Shown here in pieces: positions 22,629-33,236 of a stretch of DNA of 64,000 nt; position 1 is the stretch's first letter; every line of letters starts with the position of its first letter. This stretch comes from Setoptus koraiensis (Eukaryota; Arthropoda): the NCBI GenBank assembly GCA_048013815.1, contig CM106585.1, forward strand, positions 17,794,001-17,858,000. Direction: 5' to 3'. The notes beneath the pieces were generated by a model. That model was not told the origin of the DNA. It made no database searches and was given only the letters and a program-made list of their open reading frames with translations. The position numbers were made by a program, and so were the translations under genes.

Positions 22629-23612
22629 TTACATGGGACTATTCGGCGGCGACATTGGTGACATGGGCGTCAATGGCTGATCACTGGTGTTGCCGCTGGA
22701 CACGGAGCCCTCTTCGTCGTCCGTCGGTGGGACTGGTGATGGTTCTCTGAATGAAGCCCCCCCACTGGCCATTAGGCGAGGATCCGAAGAGACGTTACTA
22801 GATATAATAGGCACAATAAAGGGTGGATTTGCATTTTGATTTGCCGGTTGGCCGCTGCCTGGTGCCGATTGTGGCGTCTGACGCACTCTATCTGACTGCT
22901 GCTGATTGGGAGCTGTGGTATTTACAGTTGATGGCGGTCCTGTGATTACTGGTGCCTGAGTTGATCTGGATCTCATTCTAACAGCGCGCCTGAAAACAGG
23001 AAAACGTCTATGTGGGCCCAATGGATTAAACATGGATCGTGCTGTACGACGTCCATGCATCGCTGATGAGAATATATTTCTACGTTCGCGATCTTCGTTC
23101 AATAAATCTTTCATGGCCCTAGTGAGAGACACAGGTAGATCATCTAGACCTTTCTTTAAGTTGGCCAATCCATCTTGAACGCTCTTGTTCAATGATTTAA
23201 TTTCGGTGCCAATCAATCTACTTCCGGCCGTTGGTTTATTAGAGGCAATCAACTGACCAATGGCCAGTGTATCCCTCAATTTTGTGTCGGTCTTATTTAC
23301 AGAAGCTGTGCTACTTCCATCAGGTACGTGGCGGGAAGTGGTGGGTTGGTTCGGCAAACTGTTGATCGTTCTTTGTTTCGACGCATCAGGCTGATTAGTT
23401 GTATCATTTGAATTTATTTTGTTGCCGCTTGAGTCTGCTGATTTTGCTGATGATGCTCCATTTGCTGCGGCCGGATTCAGTTTTTGTTGTGTCTCGTTCT
23501 TTTGCTCTTCATCTTTTTCTATTTGCCCTTCTTCTCTTAGGCGCCGCAACTCAAATTGGTTCGAATCGATTTGTCCCCCCGGAGATGGTGGTGGTGGCGA
23601 CGATGAAGCCAT
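22629..23612 (-). CDS. Disordered Ser/Pro/Gln-rich protein, unknown
   Basis: 327 residues from ATG 23612, without signal peptide or membrane helix. The N-terminal third is charged and Asn/Gln/Ser-rich. Residues about 115-175 may form a helix (IGTEIKSLNKSVQDGLANLKKGL). Next comes an Arg-rich patch (RRTARSMFNPLGPHRRF). The C-terminus is acidic and then proline-directed (LTPMSPMSPPNSPM), which would suit several Ser-Pro kinase sites. The Arg-rich patch could bind nucleic acid or act as a nuclear signal. I recognise no family. Composition and the long open frame support a real gene. Confidence 0.6.
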   Translation of the reverse strand: MASSSPPPPSPGGQIDSNQFELRRLREEGQIEKDEEQKNETQQKLNPAAANGASSAKSADSSGNKINSNDTTNQPDASKQRTINSLPNQPTTSRHVPDGSSTASVNKTDTKLRDTLAIGQLIASNKPTAGSRLIGTEIKSLNKSVQDGLANLKKGLDDLPVSLTRAMKDLLNEDRERRNIFSSAMHGRRTARSMFNPLGPHRRFPVFRRAVRMRSRSTQAPVITGPPSTVNTTAPNQQQSDRVRQTPQSAPGSGQPANQNANPPFIVPIISSNVSSDPRLMASGGASFREPSPVPPTDDEEGSVSSGNTSDQPLTPMSPMSPPNSPM

Positions 23613-24018
23613 AACGAGTTGTTGTCCTTTGCCAATGATGCCTTAGATTCGTATCACACTGAGTTAAGTTGTCGTTGACTCTATTCTCACTGAACCAAGA
23701 CTGATCCAATCAACAACTGGGAACAACAACAGTGCAAATTGAAATCCGTCGCGAGACTTTTAGTATTATTTTTCTGATCAGATATTATGTAATCTCAATA
23801 GTATTTACCATTTCGTACAGACACATAAGTCACGTGACAAATATACTCGTCTGTACTACTTTGGCGATTGTAACTATACACGATTTGAGGTTTGCCAGTC
23901 ATTCGTCCACATGTCGACAAATAATTATTCGAAAGAAATACAAGTATTTCTACAGCATATTGATTGAGTGCATTTTTTATTTTCGATTGAGGTCATATCT
24001 TATGCCTTCTTATTACCA
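23613..24018. other. Intergenic region
   Basis: Short gap between two minus-strand genes. A plus-strand frame running through it is antisense to the tail of the next gene and is not credible. Confidence 0.45.
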
Positions 24019-24765
24019 TCAGCCATTACCTGAGAGGAAGCTGACTGGTTGCGTTGAAGAAGGTTTAGTTTTTAGGCTTTTCTTGCGAGATTTTTTGCTT
24101 TTTTTTGCCGGCGCGAAATATTCTGACATGGGTGCTGGTGACTTGGGAGTAACGTTTTCCGGCGGTGTTATGGTATCTGTATCAGGTGCAATGGGAGTTG
24201 GCGCATTTTCAGTTTCGTTGGGCAGGGATCTAATTACCGTACTACTAACGGGATAGTTGACTTGATCTCCATCTATACGTTTGTGTGTCAAAATAATGGC
24301 GTAAATGGCCAATGGAACTATAAAAATACTAATGGCTACTAGTGTGTAAAACAATGTAGGTAGTATGCTGCCATCCGGAAATGCATTCTTTATATATTCA
24401 CACGTAGAAGGTTCGTGTAAGGTAAAATATTTAATTTGATTGAATGCATAGTCAACATCAAAATAACATTTCATATCACCATCGACAGCAAGGTGGAAAT
24501 ATTTAGTTTTAGCATCACCTTTAATTTCTACATTTGATTTGATGTGATGAGTAAAATCTATAAGAAAAGAACTGTCACATTTCGCTAATTGTACCATTCT
24601 GTGCAAACCTCGAAAATAATTAGCCAGAGCCCTGTTGTCCTCAGAAAGATTTAATTTTTTTATATCGTACTGGCTGCAGCTTTCTTCGCTTTTCGAAATG
24701 AAACAACACAGTAGAAAAACTGCTATCACAATAGAATGGCCACCAAGAGCATGATATAATTTCAT
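24019..24765 (-). CDS. Small type I membrane protein with basic Lys-Ser tail
   Basis: 248 residues from ATG 24765. Signal peptide 1-27, short ectodomain with five Cys (30, 63, 100, 122 and one near the signal site), membrane helix about 135-160 and a cytoplasmic tail of about 88 residues. The tail has Pro/Thr-rich sequence and then KKSKKSRKKSLKTK. Its plan resembles a reduced version of the three larger Lys-Ser-tail proteins of this window. A segment DMKCYFDVDYAFNQI may correspond to their Cys-Pro-Ile motif region, but the match is weak. Function unknown. Confidence 0.65.
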   Translation of the reverse strand: MKLYHALGGHSIVIAVFLLCCFISKSEESCSQYDIKKLNLSEDNRALANYFRGLHRMVQLAKCDSSFLIDFTHHIKSNVEIKGDAKTKYFHLAVDGDMKCYFDVDYAFNQIKYFTLHEPSTCEYIKNAFPDGSILPTLFYTLVAISIFIVPLAIYAIILTHKRIDGDQVNYPVSSTVIRSLPNETENAPTPIAPDTDTITPPENVTPKSPAPMSEYFAPAKKSKKSRKKSLKTKPSSTQPVSFLSGNG

Positions 24766-25338
24766 GATGAATATGTCTTATTTTGTTACGATTGGCATTC
24801 AATAGTGAGCCAAAATTAAGTGATCGATCCGAATTCCAGCAAGATTCACGGTAGTAGAAGTACTAAGAGTGGTATCAGTAATCCATATTTGCACCCATAT
24901 GTTAACCATTACTACACTAGCATAAAACAATGTTATTATTAGTGTGATTTTCAGTACTGGCAGACGCACTCCCCGGTAACTTAGCATCATCACGAGACCA
25001 GTTATGAAACGAATCACAGTTTATTGAATTATTTCGTTTATTTATTTTTGCGTGCTGAAGATTAATTAGTTTCTCTGCGCATTCACCTCTTATCAGCAAT
25101 TTTATCCCATAGAAACTCGAATAGAAATTCATATTTTAACCAAATTCATATGTTATCACCATTCTTGGTGTGCTTGAATTGGATTTTGTTTAATTTATTG
25201 ATTCTTCAATTTGGCTTTACCACCAATAACAACAGTCGCATAATGTATTGAGCACAGTAATATAAAGAGAATGTTCAAGTTGCAGCTATATTATGCAATA
25301 ACAAAATAGTAAGAAAACTATTAATGGAATTAGCACTA
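24766..25338. other. Intergenic region with a possible small hydrophobic ORF
   Basis: A minus-strand frame from ATG 24990 to 24799 would encode 63 residues with one hydrophobic helix (LKITLIITLFYASVVMVNIW). There is no supporting homology, so it is only a candidate microprotein. The rest is A/T-rich flank of the neighbours. Confidence 0.25.
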
Positions 25339-27153
25339 CTATTCTTCATACAGCCAGCGTCCATTGAGCGCCCCAAATGTTTCAAATGAGTGGCTATCAA
25401 AATTATCGAGAGACATCAGTTCAGATCCGTAGTCTAATACATTATCATAGAGCAGTCTAGAATTGTTGTCTTCGTAAATGCTTTGTTCACAACGATCATT
25501 CAAATGTATCCCATCCTCACTTGTATTATATCCACCATCTAATTGTTTTGTATCAGAGCTTGCACGAGCCTCTGGAATGTCCACCTTCGTCTCAATACAA
25601 ATATCAGTATCTTCTAATGCGCTATTCATGTCCCTGACAATATTTTCAAAATTTGAATCATCGCTATATTCAAACAATTTTGGCTCACTGACAATCATTA
25701 TATTGTTACTTGTGACCTGTCTAGAATCGTTAGACTGGAGTGAGCAGTCATTATTATCACTTAGTTCAGTATTTTCCTTCTCGTCGTTGACACTATCACC
25801 AGGAATTATCTCTTTCGCATTTAAATCCTGATCTTCTTGTAACAGCAGCGAATCTTCTGATCGATTGTTGTTGTCATGATCTCGGCCTGATTGAGATAAG
25901 CAGTCGTCAGCAGTGGAGCTATTCTTTTCTTGCTCAGTCGTGTCGTTTTTATTCAAATCATCACCAATCAATTTTTTACTAAGCTCTGATAGTCTGTCTT
26001 TATACTGATCGACAAATCTGATAAGGGCTTGCTCTTTTTCCATTTTCTTGGTCATGCGTCGGCGTTTTTTTGGTGCCATACTGTGTGCAACAATACTGGA
26101 CTGATCGTCATCTCCGTAACTACCTTGATTACATAGCGAACTGATTGTCGTATGACCATCGCAACTATCTACATCTATCTCAGAATCGACTGTCTGACTA
26201 TTGTCTATGTCGAGTAGATTAATGGAGTCACCATTTGTTAACTCATATTGCAACATCATTGAATTGTTACTCAAAGCCAGTGATGGCGCCGGGGAAGGAA
26301 CTAAAGATAATGAGTCGGCTACTTGATCAAGCAGTTGATCGCAAATAACATTTGGGTTATCATCATAATTACTAAATCCGACGTCGGATTGTACTGTTGC
26401 TACTTGTGATTGGTGTTGCTGGAACATGCTTGAGCCATTGTTTTTATCTATATCTTGGGGGTCTAATTGAAATGAAAGATCGCTACTATGGAACAAGTTG
26501 ATTGTGTTGCTGGTGTTGTCGTAAAAGTATTGCCCAGTTTGAAGATCCTGGTGCTGCTGGAACAATTGATCTAATTGGGTGACTTCGTATTCGAAGCCGG
26601 CCACTGGTACAACAATCTGGGGCTGCAGTTGTGGTTGTTGTTGGTTGTTGAGTGTCTCCGATGTAAATGGTGCGAAATCTGTGCTACAATTGTTTTGCCC
26701 ATTATTATTACTATTAATATTATTGTAAAAATGACCAGTGAAATTGGTGCTATAGTTACCGGTAAAATTTCTGCTATTATGATGAGCTGTTGAAGTGGAT
26801 TGTTGAGCTTGATATTGAAGTTGAGTTGGCTGATTCAACTGATGACATTGTTGTTGCAATGTTGTTTGATGCAATTGTTGATTAGCTGTACCAATGGGTA
26901 TTAGACTATAGTGATCGGCAGGACAGTTTATTATATTGTTAGATCGAACCTGATGAATAGCAAATGGCCTGTAAAAATTAGTCTGACTAGATTGCCCATT
27001 TGTAAATTCGCGTCCATTTATTATATTAACACTTCCATTGATAGGATTTGACGCCGGTGTTGCTTGTATTTCGGCCAAACTCAAGCCTAAAGACACATCT
27101 TGATTAGTGATGATGTTGCACGGACAGTAATGAGAGTTGAACCGATGCGACAT
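25339..27153 (-). CDS. Asn/Gln/Ser/Asp-rich probable nuclear protein
   Basis: 604 residues from ATG 27153, without membrane helix. The N-terminal 270 residues are Asn/Gln-rich. A strongly basic patch APKKRRRMTKKMEKEQ at about 358-373 is a good nuclear localisation signal. It runs into a predicted amphipathic helix (QALIRFVDQYKDRLSELSKKL). The C-terminal 200 residues are acidic and Ser/Asp-rich, with a final LNGRWLYEE. This basic-helix-acidic layout would suit a transcriptional regulator, but no DNA-binding fold such as bZIP, bHLH or zinc finger is visible. Function is inference only. Confidence 0.65.
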   Translation of the reverse strand: MSHRFNSHYCPCNIITNQDVSLGLSLAEIQATPASNPINGSVNIINGREFTNGQSSQTNFYRPFAIHQVRSNNIINCPADHYSLIPIGTANQQLHQTTLQQQCHQLNQPTQLQYQAQQSTSTAHHNSRNFTGNYSTNFTGHFYNNINSNNNGQNNCSTDFAPFTSETLNNQQQPQLQPQIVVPVAGFEYEVTQLDQLFQQHQDLQTGQYFYDNTSNTINLFHSSDLSFQLDPQDIDKNNGSSMFQQHQSQVATVQSDVGFSNYDDNPNVICDQLLDQVADSLSLVPSPAPSLALSNNSMMLQYELTNGDSINLLDIDNSQTVDSEIDVDSCDGHTTISSLCNQGSYGDDDQSSIVAHSMAPKKRRRMTKKMEKEQALIRFVDQYKDRLSELSKKLIGDDLNKNDTTEQEKNSSTADDCLSQSGRDHDNNNRSEDSLLLQEDQDLNAKEIIPGDSVNDEKENTELSDNNDCSLQSNDSRQVTSNNIMIVSEPKLFEYSDDSNFENIVRDMNSALEDTDICIETKVDIPEARASSDTKQLDGGYNTSEDGIHLNDRCEQSIYEDNNSRLLYDNVLDYGSELMSLDNFDSHSFETFGALNGRWLYEE

Positions 27154-27229
27154 TAGTTGTATCTATCTATTCATTTGAATTATCTTCAAATCCTACTACG
27201 CACAATATAATTTAGATCTGTGATCGATG

Positions 27230-27508
27230 TTAACCAACAACGAAACTCTTGCTTGTACTACTCAATCCTTTATTGGTGCCCGACAAGAGCTTATTTGCCT
27301 CACTATTCGCGGTTGTCGTCGTTGTAGTGGTGGTGGTATTTGTATTTGATTCTGGTTCACCTAGATTCTTTTTGGCTGGTATCCTATATACTCTGTGCTG
27401 ATAAAATTGGACGCAAATAATGTAAACAGCTAATATGATGCCTCCAGCAATTATAATAACTGCTATTAATAATACCAATATTAGCAGCGTATAACTGATC
27501 ACATCCAT
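27230..27508 (-). CDS. Small single-pass membrane protein
   Basis: 92 residues from ATG 27508. A long N-terminal hydrophobic helix (about 6-33) is followed by a polar tail with a run of Thr (about nine, encoded by ACC/ACA/ACG codons) and a Ser/Lys end. The same plan, a short N-terminal anchor plus polar tail, is seen at 36954-37235 and as the first 35 residues of the phospholipase and helicase genes. It ends 76 bp upstream of the next minus-strand gene. Small size lowers confidence. Confidence 0.5.
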   Translation of the reverse strand: MDVISYTLLILVLLIAVIIIAGGIILAVYIICVQFYQHRVYRIPAKKNLGEPESNTNTTTTTTTTTANSEANKLLSGTNKGLSSTSKSFVVG

Positions 27509-28384
27509 ATAATATTGCTGCTTCGCACAGCGACAATTCTCAACATCATAGGTTGATGGGAGATAATTCAGACAAATGACATTTAAAGTTGGGAGCGGGT
27601 GGATCCTTTATACGCTTTTCTATGTGCTAACGAGTCACTTGATGAGCATCGACTAAGTTGCTGAATATATAATCTATTTCTCAATTTTACCAGATCTCGT
27701 TCGTTTCCACTTGTTTATGAGGAATGTTGTCTTGTATCTTTTGTTGGGTTATATGAAAGAAACGAATACAATGCAGCTGAAAATGACCACATGATAGAAT
27801 ATGTATCGTCCACAGAGATAAACAACAACATCAATTAAATAGTATTACACCAATACGACTAATAGCGAAGCGAACTATTGTTTTCTTGTTGCCAGTCGCG
27901 ATGATCGTCTGGCGCGAGGCATCATGCCTTTCAATGACGCGTATCACGAGACTCAAATCTTTATCATCGAATCGATGAAAAAGTAGGCGACCAAAACAGA
28001 GCGAAATAGTAGCAGTGCTAACTGGCTGTTGGAATGATGATCTGAATTCGTTTCTGTGATGATCAACTCAAAAAAAAAATGTATCTCTCCGGAAACAGCC
28101 GGAAAATGCGCAAGTTAGTTACGCGTAAATTGGTGACTGGGTAGGATTAGTTGAGAACTTTCTCAGCTGACTCTTTAAGACAAACAAAAAAGAACCGATT
28201 TGCGATCGCTGCAGTTTTCTCTGGTGATGAAAAATAAACCTTCGATATATTGCCAAATATGTATTGTAGGCACGGTGAAATATCGAGGATAACAACAAGT
28301 GTTTATTCAAGTGATTTTATAACGAATGATTTAACATTTTGTGCCGATAATCATTAGAAAACAATCAATGGCTTTACAATAGTA
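27509..28384. other. Intergenic region, 0.88 kb
   Basis: It holds the phospholipase 3' region; the minus-strand AATAAA is at about 28300. I see no gene. Confidence 0.45.
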
Positions 28385-31300
28385 TTATATATTTTGCAAG
28401 ATGTGTACTAGTTTCTTTGTTTGATCGTGCATTGTTCTCATGTAGAGTTTTGTTTGCCATAATGCATTAATCAATTGTTCATCACGTTTGTCATCGATTG
28501 GAATAATTGTGGTCAGAGGTGGATTAATTCTGAAATAGGCCACATTCAAACTAGAACACCACGCTTGGGCCCGATCAGTAACGTGATCCTCCGTTTGGCA
28601 TGACTGGCTAACTAAAATCTTGAACATCTCTCTAACTGCCCTGAGAGACCTTACCAATTCAACAGGCGAAAATACCGTGGCCAAAGCAGACGACGACAAA
28701 CCAACAAAGTCCGTGGGTCCGTTTGCTCTCGAAATAACTCGAGCTCTGCCAGTGCCCAACGAAACAACAAGGCCCAGTTCCGGCGCACGATCCGCATCTT
28801 GAATAATGGCTTTGTCTTTTTGGGACGCTTTTTTCTTTGCTCGTTTGTCGGTAGTAGTCTCTTCGGCTTTTCCGTTTGCCGGACTTGATGGATCCCAAGA
28901 CGAGGCAGCGGTATTTTTGCGAATCACGTCTAAACCTATATGATTGCAACATTCTGCATGCTTTATATCAGATTTTGTCGCACCGCTAGTTTGATTTTTG
29001 CTTTCTTTGCGTGACGCAATTTGACGGCAATAATTTGTCATAACCGACACTACATATGACGGAACTTTAGTGAATCTATTACCTTTTTCTTGCCCCTTTT
29101 CTGTGCCATACTTTTCTGGGGCGCTTTTCTGTGCTAACTTGCTGTCTCGTCCGTATTTGTCCAAACGATTTATTGAGTCTTTATTGTATGACGATGATGA
29201 CGACGAACCTTCGAATTGTGACATTGCGCCAGTTTCAGCTCTGGAGTCTCGATTGTTACTGCGACTTAGCGACAATGGATATTGATTTGGTCTGGCCAGA
29301 TTCCTATCTAGAAATTGGTGTGCACTCATATGACTGAAGAATTCACTCATCAAGTCCAGTGTGGGATTGTTTGCAATTAGACCCCCGTCCAGATAGGCTC
29401 CGTATGGTCGGAAATAGAAGGGCGCAGCGCCAGAGGCTCGAACTACTTGCCAGATGAGGGGATCGCTTTCGTCTTCGTGTATCACAACAGAGGATTGCTG
29501 TTGTTCTGAGCCTGGCGTATGGTCGTGAATTTCACTTTCTGTTGTATAACTGTTAATAACTCGCGCTACTTTGCCTAGTGTATTTTTACCGGAAATCAAT
29601 GTAGCGCTCTGAACTGATGATGATAATTTGATAGCAGCCGAATCTATTGCATTGAAATCAATGAAATCGTTAACTGTTGACGACGAATCGCTCAGTTGGG
29701 ACACATTCAGCACGGGCGGAGCCTGTTCTAAAGGTAAAATGGGCCCTGGTGGTTTAGGTGGTGCAGATGATGATATCGATGATGATGTAATACTACTAGT
29801 GTTGGTGGTGAATGCTTGCTCGTCGTCACTATCAGTGGATCGCTGACACTTGGGTGTCCGTTGGCGGCGTTTGGTTTGTTTAGGCGAAGAGTTGTGCGTT
29901 TGATTGTTTGTTGCTGTTGCTGTTGCTTTTTTCGATGTTGATGAATTATCAGACTTGGTGGTTGCTGTTTGTTGCTTGTTGATTTGCAGAGTTTTATCAG
30001 TTTTAATAACAGTAGGCAATGAATGAGACGAAATCTTGTAGAAGGGCGAATCGAAGCCGTGCTCGTTGAGTAACACCGTAGACGACTTGTAATTTCGAAA
30101 CATTCTCAACTGGCACGGATCTCTATCGGCCAATACTGTAGGAATGGCCATATTGCACGTCTTAATATCGGACATTTTTGTTTGGTGGCCCAATGTTCGT
30201 TTTAGTACTCGCTCTAAATAAGCAGCACTGTACGGTCTACTGCCAGTAAATATCTCATCTTTTGTGTCGAAACAAATGCGTCTCATGTCGGCCAAACTTT
30301 TGCCCTGTGCCAAACCAATGGCCATTAGCGAGCCAACACTGGTACCGCTAACCCAATCGAAATAGGACATAAATGGGTGCGGAAGTAACTTTTCAATTTC
30401 AATCAAAATCTGGGCCACTATCACGCCTCGCATTCCGCCGCCGTCAATGGCAAGCAATCTTGACTTTCTCACATGAGTCTTTTGCTTTGACGCTTTTGTG
30501 TCCTGCTGACTTTTGCTTTTGTTGTCCATTTGTTTTCCTCCAGCGAATGATTGCTCCAATTGTTCCAGTAGTCCATCAAACATGAATTTGTTATAATAGG
30601 ATTCATTTTGATAGCAAGGCCATCTATCGTACGAGTTACCATTATAGGTACCGTTTGGGCCGCAACCAGGCGTGCAGCAAGTGATGAGGGATTTCTTTTT
30701 TGCTGCCTTATTAGTGCTGCTGTTATGCTTCTTGTCATTAGTAACTCCTTTGCCTTTTTTATCCTTCACCTCACTTCCGGCGCTTCGCTGCTTCTCTATC
30801 GTGCTGCCAGGCTGCTTGCCTGTTGTGCCTGTTGTTGTTGCTGCTGTTGTGGCTTCGGCTTCGAATGATCGAGACAGCTCGTTTGTGCATCTTTCGGCAC
30901 CGATTTCTTGTAACATGGACAATATTAAATGCGAGGCCGATGGCTGATTTTCGTGCCGCTGACAAGCGCTAGCCGCATAATGACGAGCGCTGCGATTGGT
31001 GTTGTCGCGATGATTATAATCGGCATCGAAAACCAGCAATAACTGTACCATTGTTATATTATTTAATTTGCACGCCATTATCAATGGTGTCTCGCCAGAT
31101 TCATTTTCGCAATCGACCTCGGCCTCATAACACAACAAACCTATCACTATGTGCAATCTTTGCCTGCGAACCGCCACATGTAATGGCGTCTCGTGTCTTG
31201 TATTGACACTATTGATTGGTATTTCTAATCTGATTAGTTTGTCCAGCGATCTACGTGTCTTGCACCAATGCAACGGACAGCCACCTAAGTGCATGTCCTT

Positions 31301-32287
31301 GGTGTCAAGATCGTCGACTATTTGTTTGCTCAATTGGCTGGAAGTCAAACTGTCCTTCTGTGCTGTCGTCCTGGCAGCTTTTGGCGTCGAATGCTTCGGG
31401 CATCTCTTTTCATCTGCTTGCAGATTTTGATTTCCCTTAGTTTGTTGTTTTGATTTAGTTCTAGTCTCATCTGAATTACCGAATGCTTCCAAGTGGCTGC
31501 CAAATGGTGCCGATTGTGGGACAGCTCCAATAGATTGGTCGTTTGATCCCGAAGAGGCAACAACTGACGATTTCTGTCCAATTTTGCTAGAGTTCTTAGA
31601 ACTAGGCGCTTCATTTTTCTTATTCATTCCACTGTCGCTTTTAGGTGCTCCACTCTGACGAATTGCAGGCAACAATGTTGTCGCAATGTTTTTTTCGTCA
31701 GTGCTCGCATCGGGAACATTCTCATTATCACTATTCTCCTGTTGTATTGGTGGTAGTGAGAAAGACTCATCATCTTCCTTATCAGCTGTATGCTGCTGAT
31801 CTTTTTCCTTGTCCATTGTATCACTAATTATTGCTGAAATCAATACTTGGTTGGCTTCGTTGCCCTTGCTGTTTTGATCATTTTTTTTGCCACTTCCGGT
31901 TAGACGAGAGAAAAATCCCGCACCGATTGTTTTTTTCTGTTCATTTTTGTCTTTATAATGGTGCCTTCTCAGATGACAAATCTCATGCTGACAGTCCGCT
32001 GATGTATTTTTGAGTGAGTGCTGCTCTACTACTTCAAAATTGTTGAGCGAGTCTCGTGATGGGCTCGTATTAGCAGAGTCGCTTGAAGTGGCCGAGACGG
32101 GTGATATGTGACGATTGTTGTATTCGTCATTGATGTCCTTCAATAAGGGTGAATTTACAAAATTAGGTATCGCTGGCGTTGTGTCATAGTCGTCATCTTC
32201 ATAAATTCTCGAAATTGCTATTGCTACAACAAGCATTACTAGAGCTATGAGAATAAAGAATATGCACGCTACGATGAACACAATCAT
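28385..32287 (-). CDS. Calcium-independent phospholipase A2-like, ankyrin + patatin, membrane-anchored
   Basis: Lipase expected to release fatty acids from glycerophospholipids (iPLA2/PLA2G6 type). 1300 residues from ATG 32287 in one exon. An N-terminal hydrophobic helix (about 1-28) precedes a long disordered region. A few ankyrin repeats follow (ETPLHVAVRRQRLHIVIGLL, ETPLIMACKLNNITMVQLLL), then the patatin domain: glycine loop DGGGMRG from D615, nucleophile S650 in GTSVG, and catalytic D967 in YLDGG. The dyad is intact. About 170 low-complexity residues are inserted inside the catalytic domain, between FRNYKSS and the GAAPFYF segment. PLA2G6 proteins have about 750-800 residues and no such N-terminal anchor, so membrane attachment is notable. 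Activity is likely but the insert makes it uncertain. Confidence 0.92.
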   Translation of the reverse strand: MIVFIVACIFFILIALVMLVVAIAISRIYEDDDYDTTPAIPNFVNSPLLKDINDEYNNRHISPVSATSSDSANTSPSRDSLNNFEVVEQHSLKNTSADCQHEICHLRRHHYKDKNEQKKTIGAGFFSRLTGSGKKNDQNSKGNEANQVLISAIISDTMDKEKDQQHTADKEDDESFSLPPIQQENSDNENVPDASTDEKNIATTLLPAIRQSGAPKSDSGMNKKNEAPSSKNSSKIGQKSSVVASSGSNDQSIGAVPQSAPFGSHLEAFGNSDETRTKSKQQTKGNQNLQADEKRCPKHSTPKAARTTAQKDSLTSSQLSKQIVDDLDTKDMHLGGCPLHWCKTRRSLDKLIRLEIPINSVNTRHETPLHVAVRRQRLHIVIGLLCYEAEVDCENESGETPLIMACKLNNITMVQLLLVFDADYNHRDNTNRSARHYAASACQRHENQPSASHLILSMLQEIGAERCTNELSRSFEAEATTAATTTGTTGKQPGSTIEKQRSAGSEVKDKKGKGVTNDKKHNSSTNKAAKKKSLITCCTPGCGPNGTYNGNSYDRWPCYQNESYYNKFMFDGLLEQLEQSFAGGKQMDNKSKSQQDTKASKQKTHVRKSRLLAIDGGGMRGVIVAQILIEIEKLLPHPFMSYFDWVSGTSVGSLMAIGLAQGKSLADMRRICFDTKDEIFTGSRPYSAAYLERVLKRTLGHQTKMSDIKTCNMAIPTVLADRDPCQLRMFRNYKSSTVLLNEHGFDSPFYKISSHSLPTVIKTDKTLQINKQQTATTKSDNSSTSKKATATATNNQTHNSSPKQTKRRQRTPKCQRSTDSDDEQAFTTNTSSITSSSISSSAPPKPPGPILPLEQAPPVLNVSQLSDSSSTVNDFIDFNAIDSAAIKLSSSVQSATLISGKNTLGKVARVINSYTTESEIHDHTPGSEQQQSSVVIHEDESDPLIWQVVRASGAAPFYFRPYGAYLDGGLIANNPTLDLMSEFFSHMSAHQFLDRNLARPNQYPLSLSRSNNRDSRAETGAMSQFEGSSSSSSYNKDSINRLDKYGRDSKLAQKSAPEKYGTEKGQEKGNRFTKVPSYVVSVMTNYCRQIASRKESKNQTSGATKSDIKHAECCNHIGLDVIRKNTAASSWDPSSPANGKAEETTTDKRAKKKASQKDKAIIQDADRAPELGLVVSLGTGRARVISRANGPTDFVGLSSSALATVFSPVELVRSLRAVREMFKILVSQSCQTEDHVTDRAQAWCSSLNVAYFRINPPLTTIIPIDDKRDEQLINALWQTKLYMRTMHDQTKKLVHILQNI

Positions 32288-33236
32288 TGTACATATTAAT
32301 ATGAACGGTCGTTGCCACTTAAAGTAAATAAAAAGTTAGGGAGATATAATCAATTTGAACAAAAACTAAATTTTTTCTTAGTAGTGTCAGAATTCGGAAT
32401 ATAAACAACATCAGATGGAAAAACTTTATGCATTACAAATACAACTTATGGTTTTTGTGTCGTAATGCCCGGCGCGAGAAATCGGGCGTTTCGAGAAGGT
32501 TTGATTGGTTGTTTGAGGTTCATTTGAGTTTGATCATCTGAGATTTTGTCACGCGGTATCCCATATCCAATCTATTCCGCCAATCAATAAAAATTTTGCG
32601 GCATAAGAATTTGATACCAATGCTCACTACGAGATCAAGAAGGTAGAATTAGCAGCCAAGCCATCAGAGAGAGCATAGATTTTTCATGAAGCTCAGGCCA
32701 CACCAAAATAGTTTGAGTAGATTCTCTCTAGAAACGACAATGCTAACTGCTCATTTTTCATCGATGGAAATCTCCACACAATGAGCTGGTACGCATATCA
32801 TCCATTTGTGACCTTTTGGTCACTGGGCAGGACAAGAAAAGTCTTATAAATTATTGGTAAAAGCAAACTAGATTTCAATGTTCGATAACAACTATCCCAG
32901 AACAGAGCATAAACAAAGGAATTGTTCGGAAACATAGTCAACTGAAGCAAGTCGAGATTTCAACTCTACAGTGCACAGTCTACACCCGTTGATTCGTCAC
33001 TGTCCTCCTCGTTTCACACTAGCATTACAAGAATTAGAAAACTATTGCATAACTATTAAGTTACTGAAGAAATAATGGTTCGTAGCTCTCGAATGTGTCT
33101 TAGCTATTTCGGTATAGCAAGGACTCCGAGAAATCATTTATCATCTTGCCACATTTATTTACATACACAGATTCTATCAACTTGTATTTTACGTCTATAT
33201 GCTACCTGACATAGCGGGACTACAATTTTGGCCACA
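32288..33236. other. Intergenic region, 0.95 kb
   Basis: 5' region of the phospholipase gene and 3' region of the next gene. No gene or clear repeat is visible. Confidence 0.45.
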
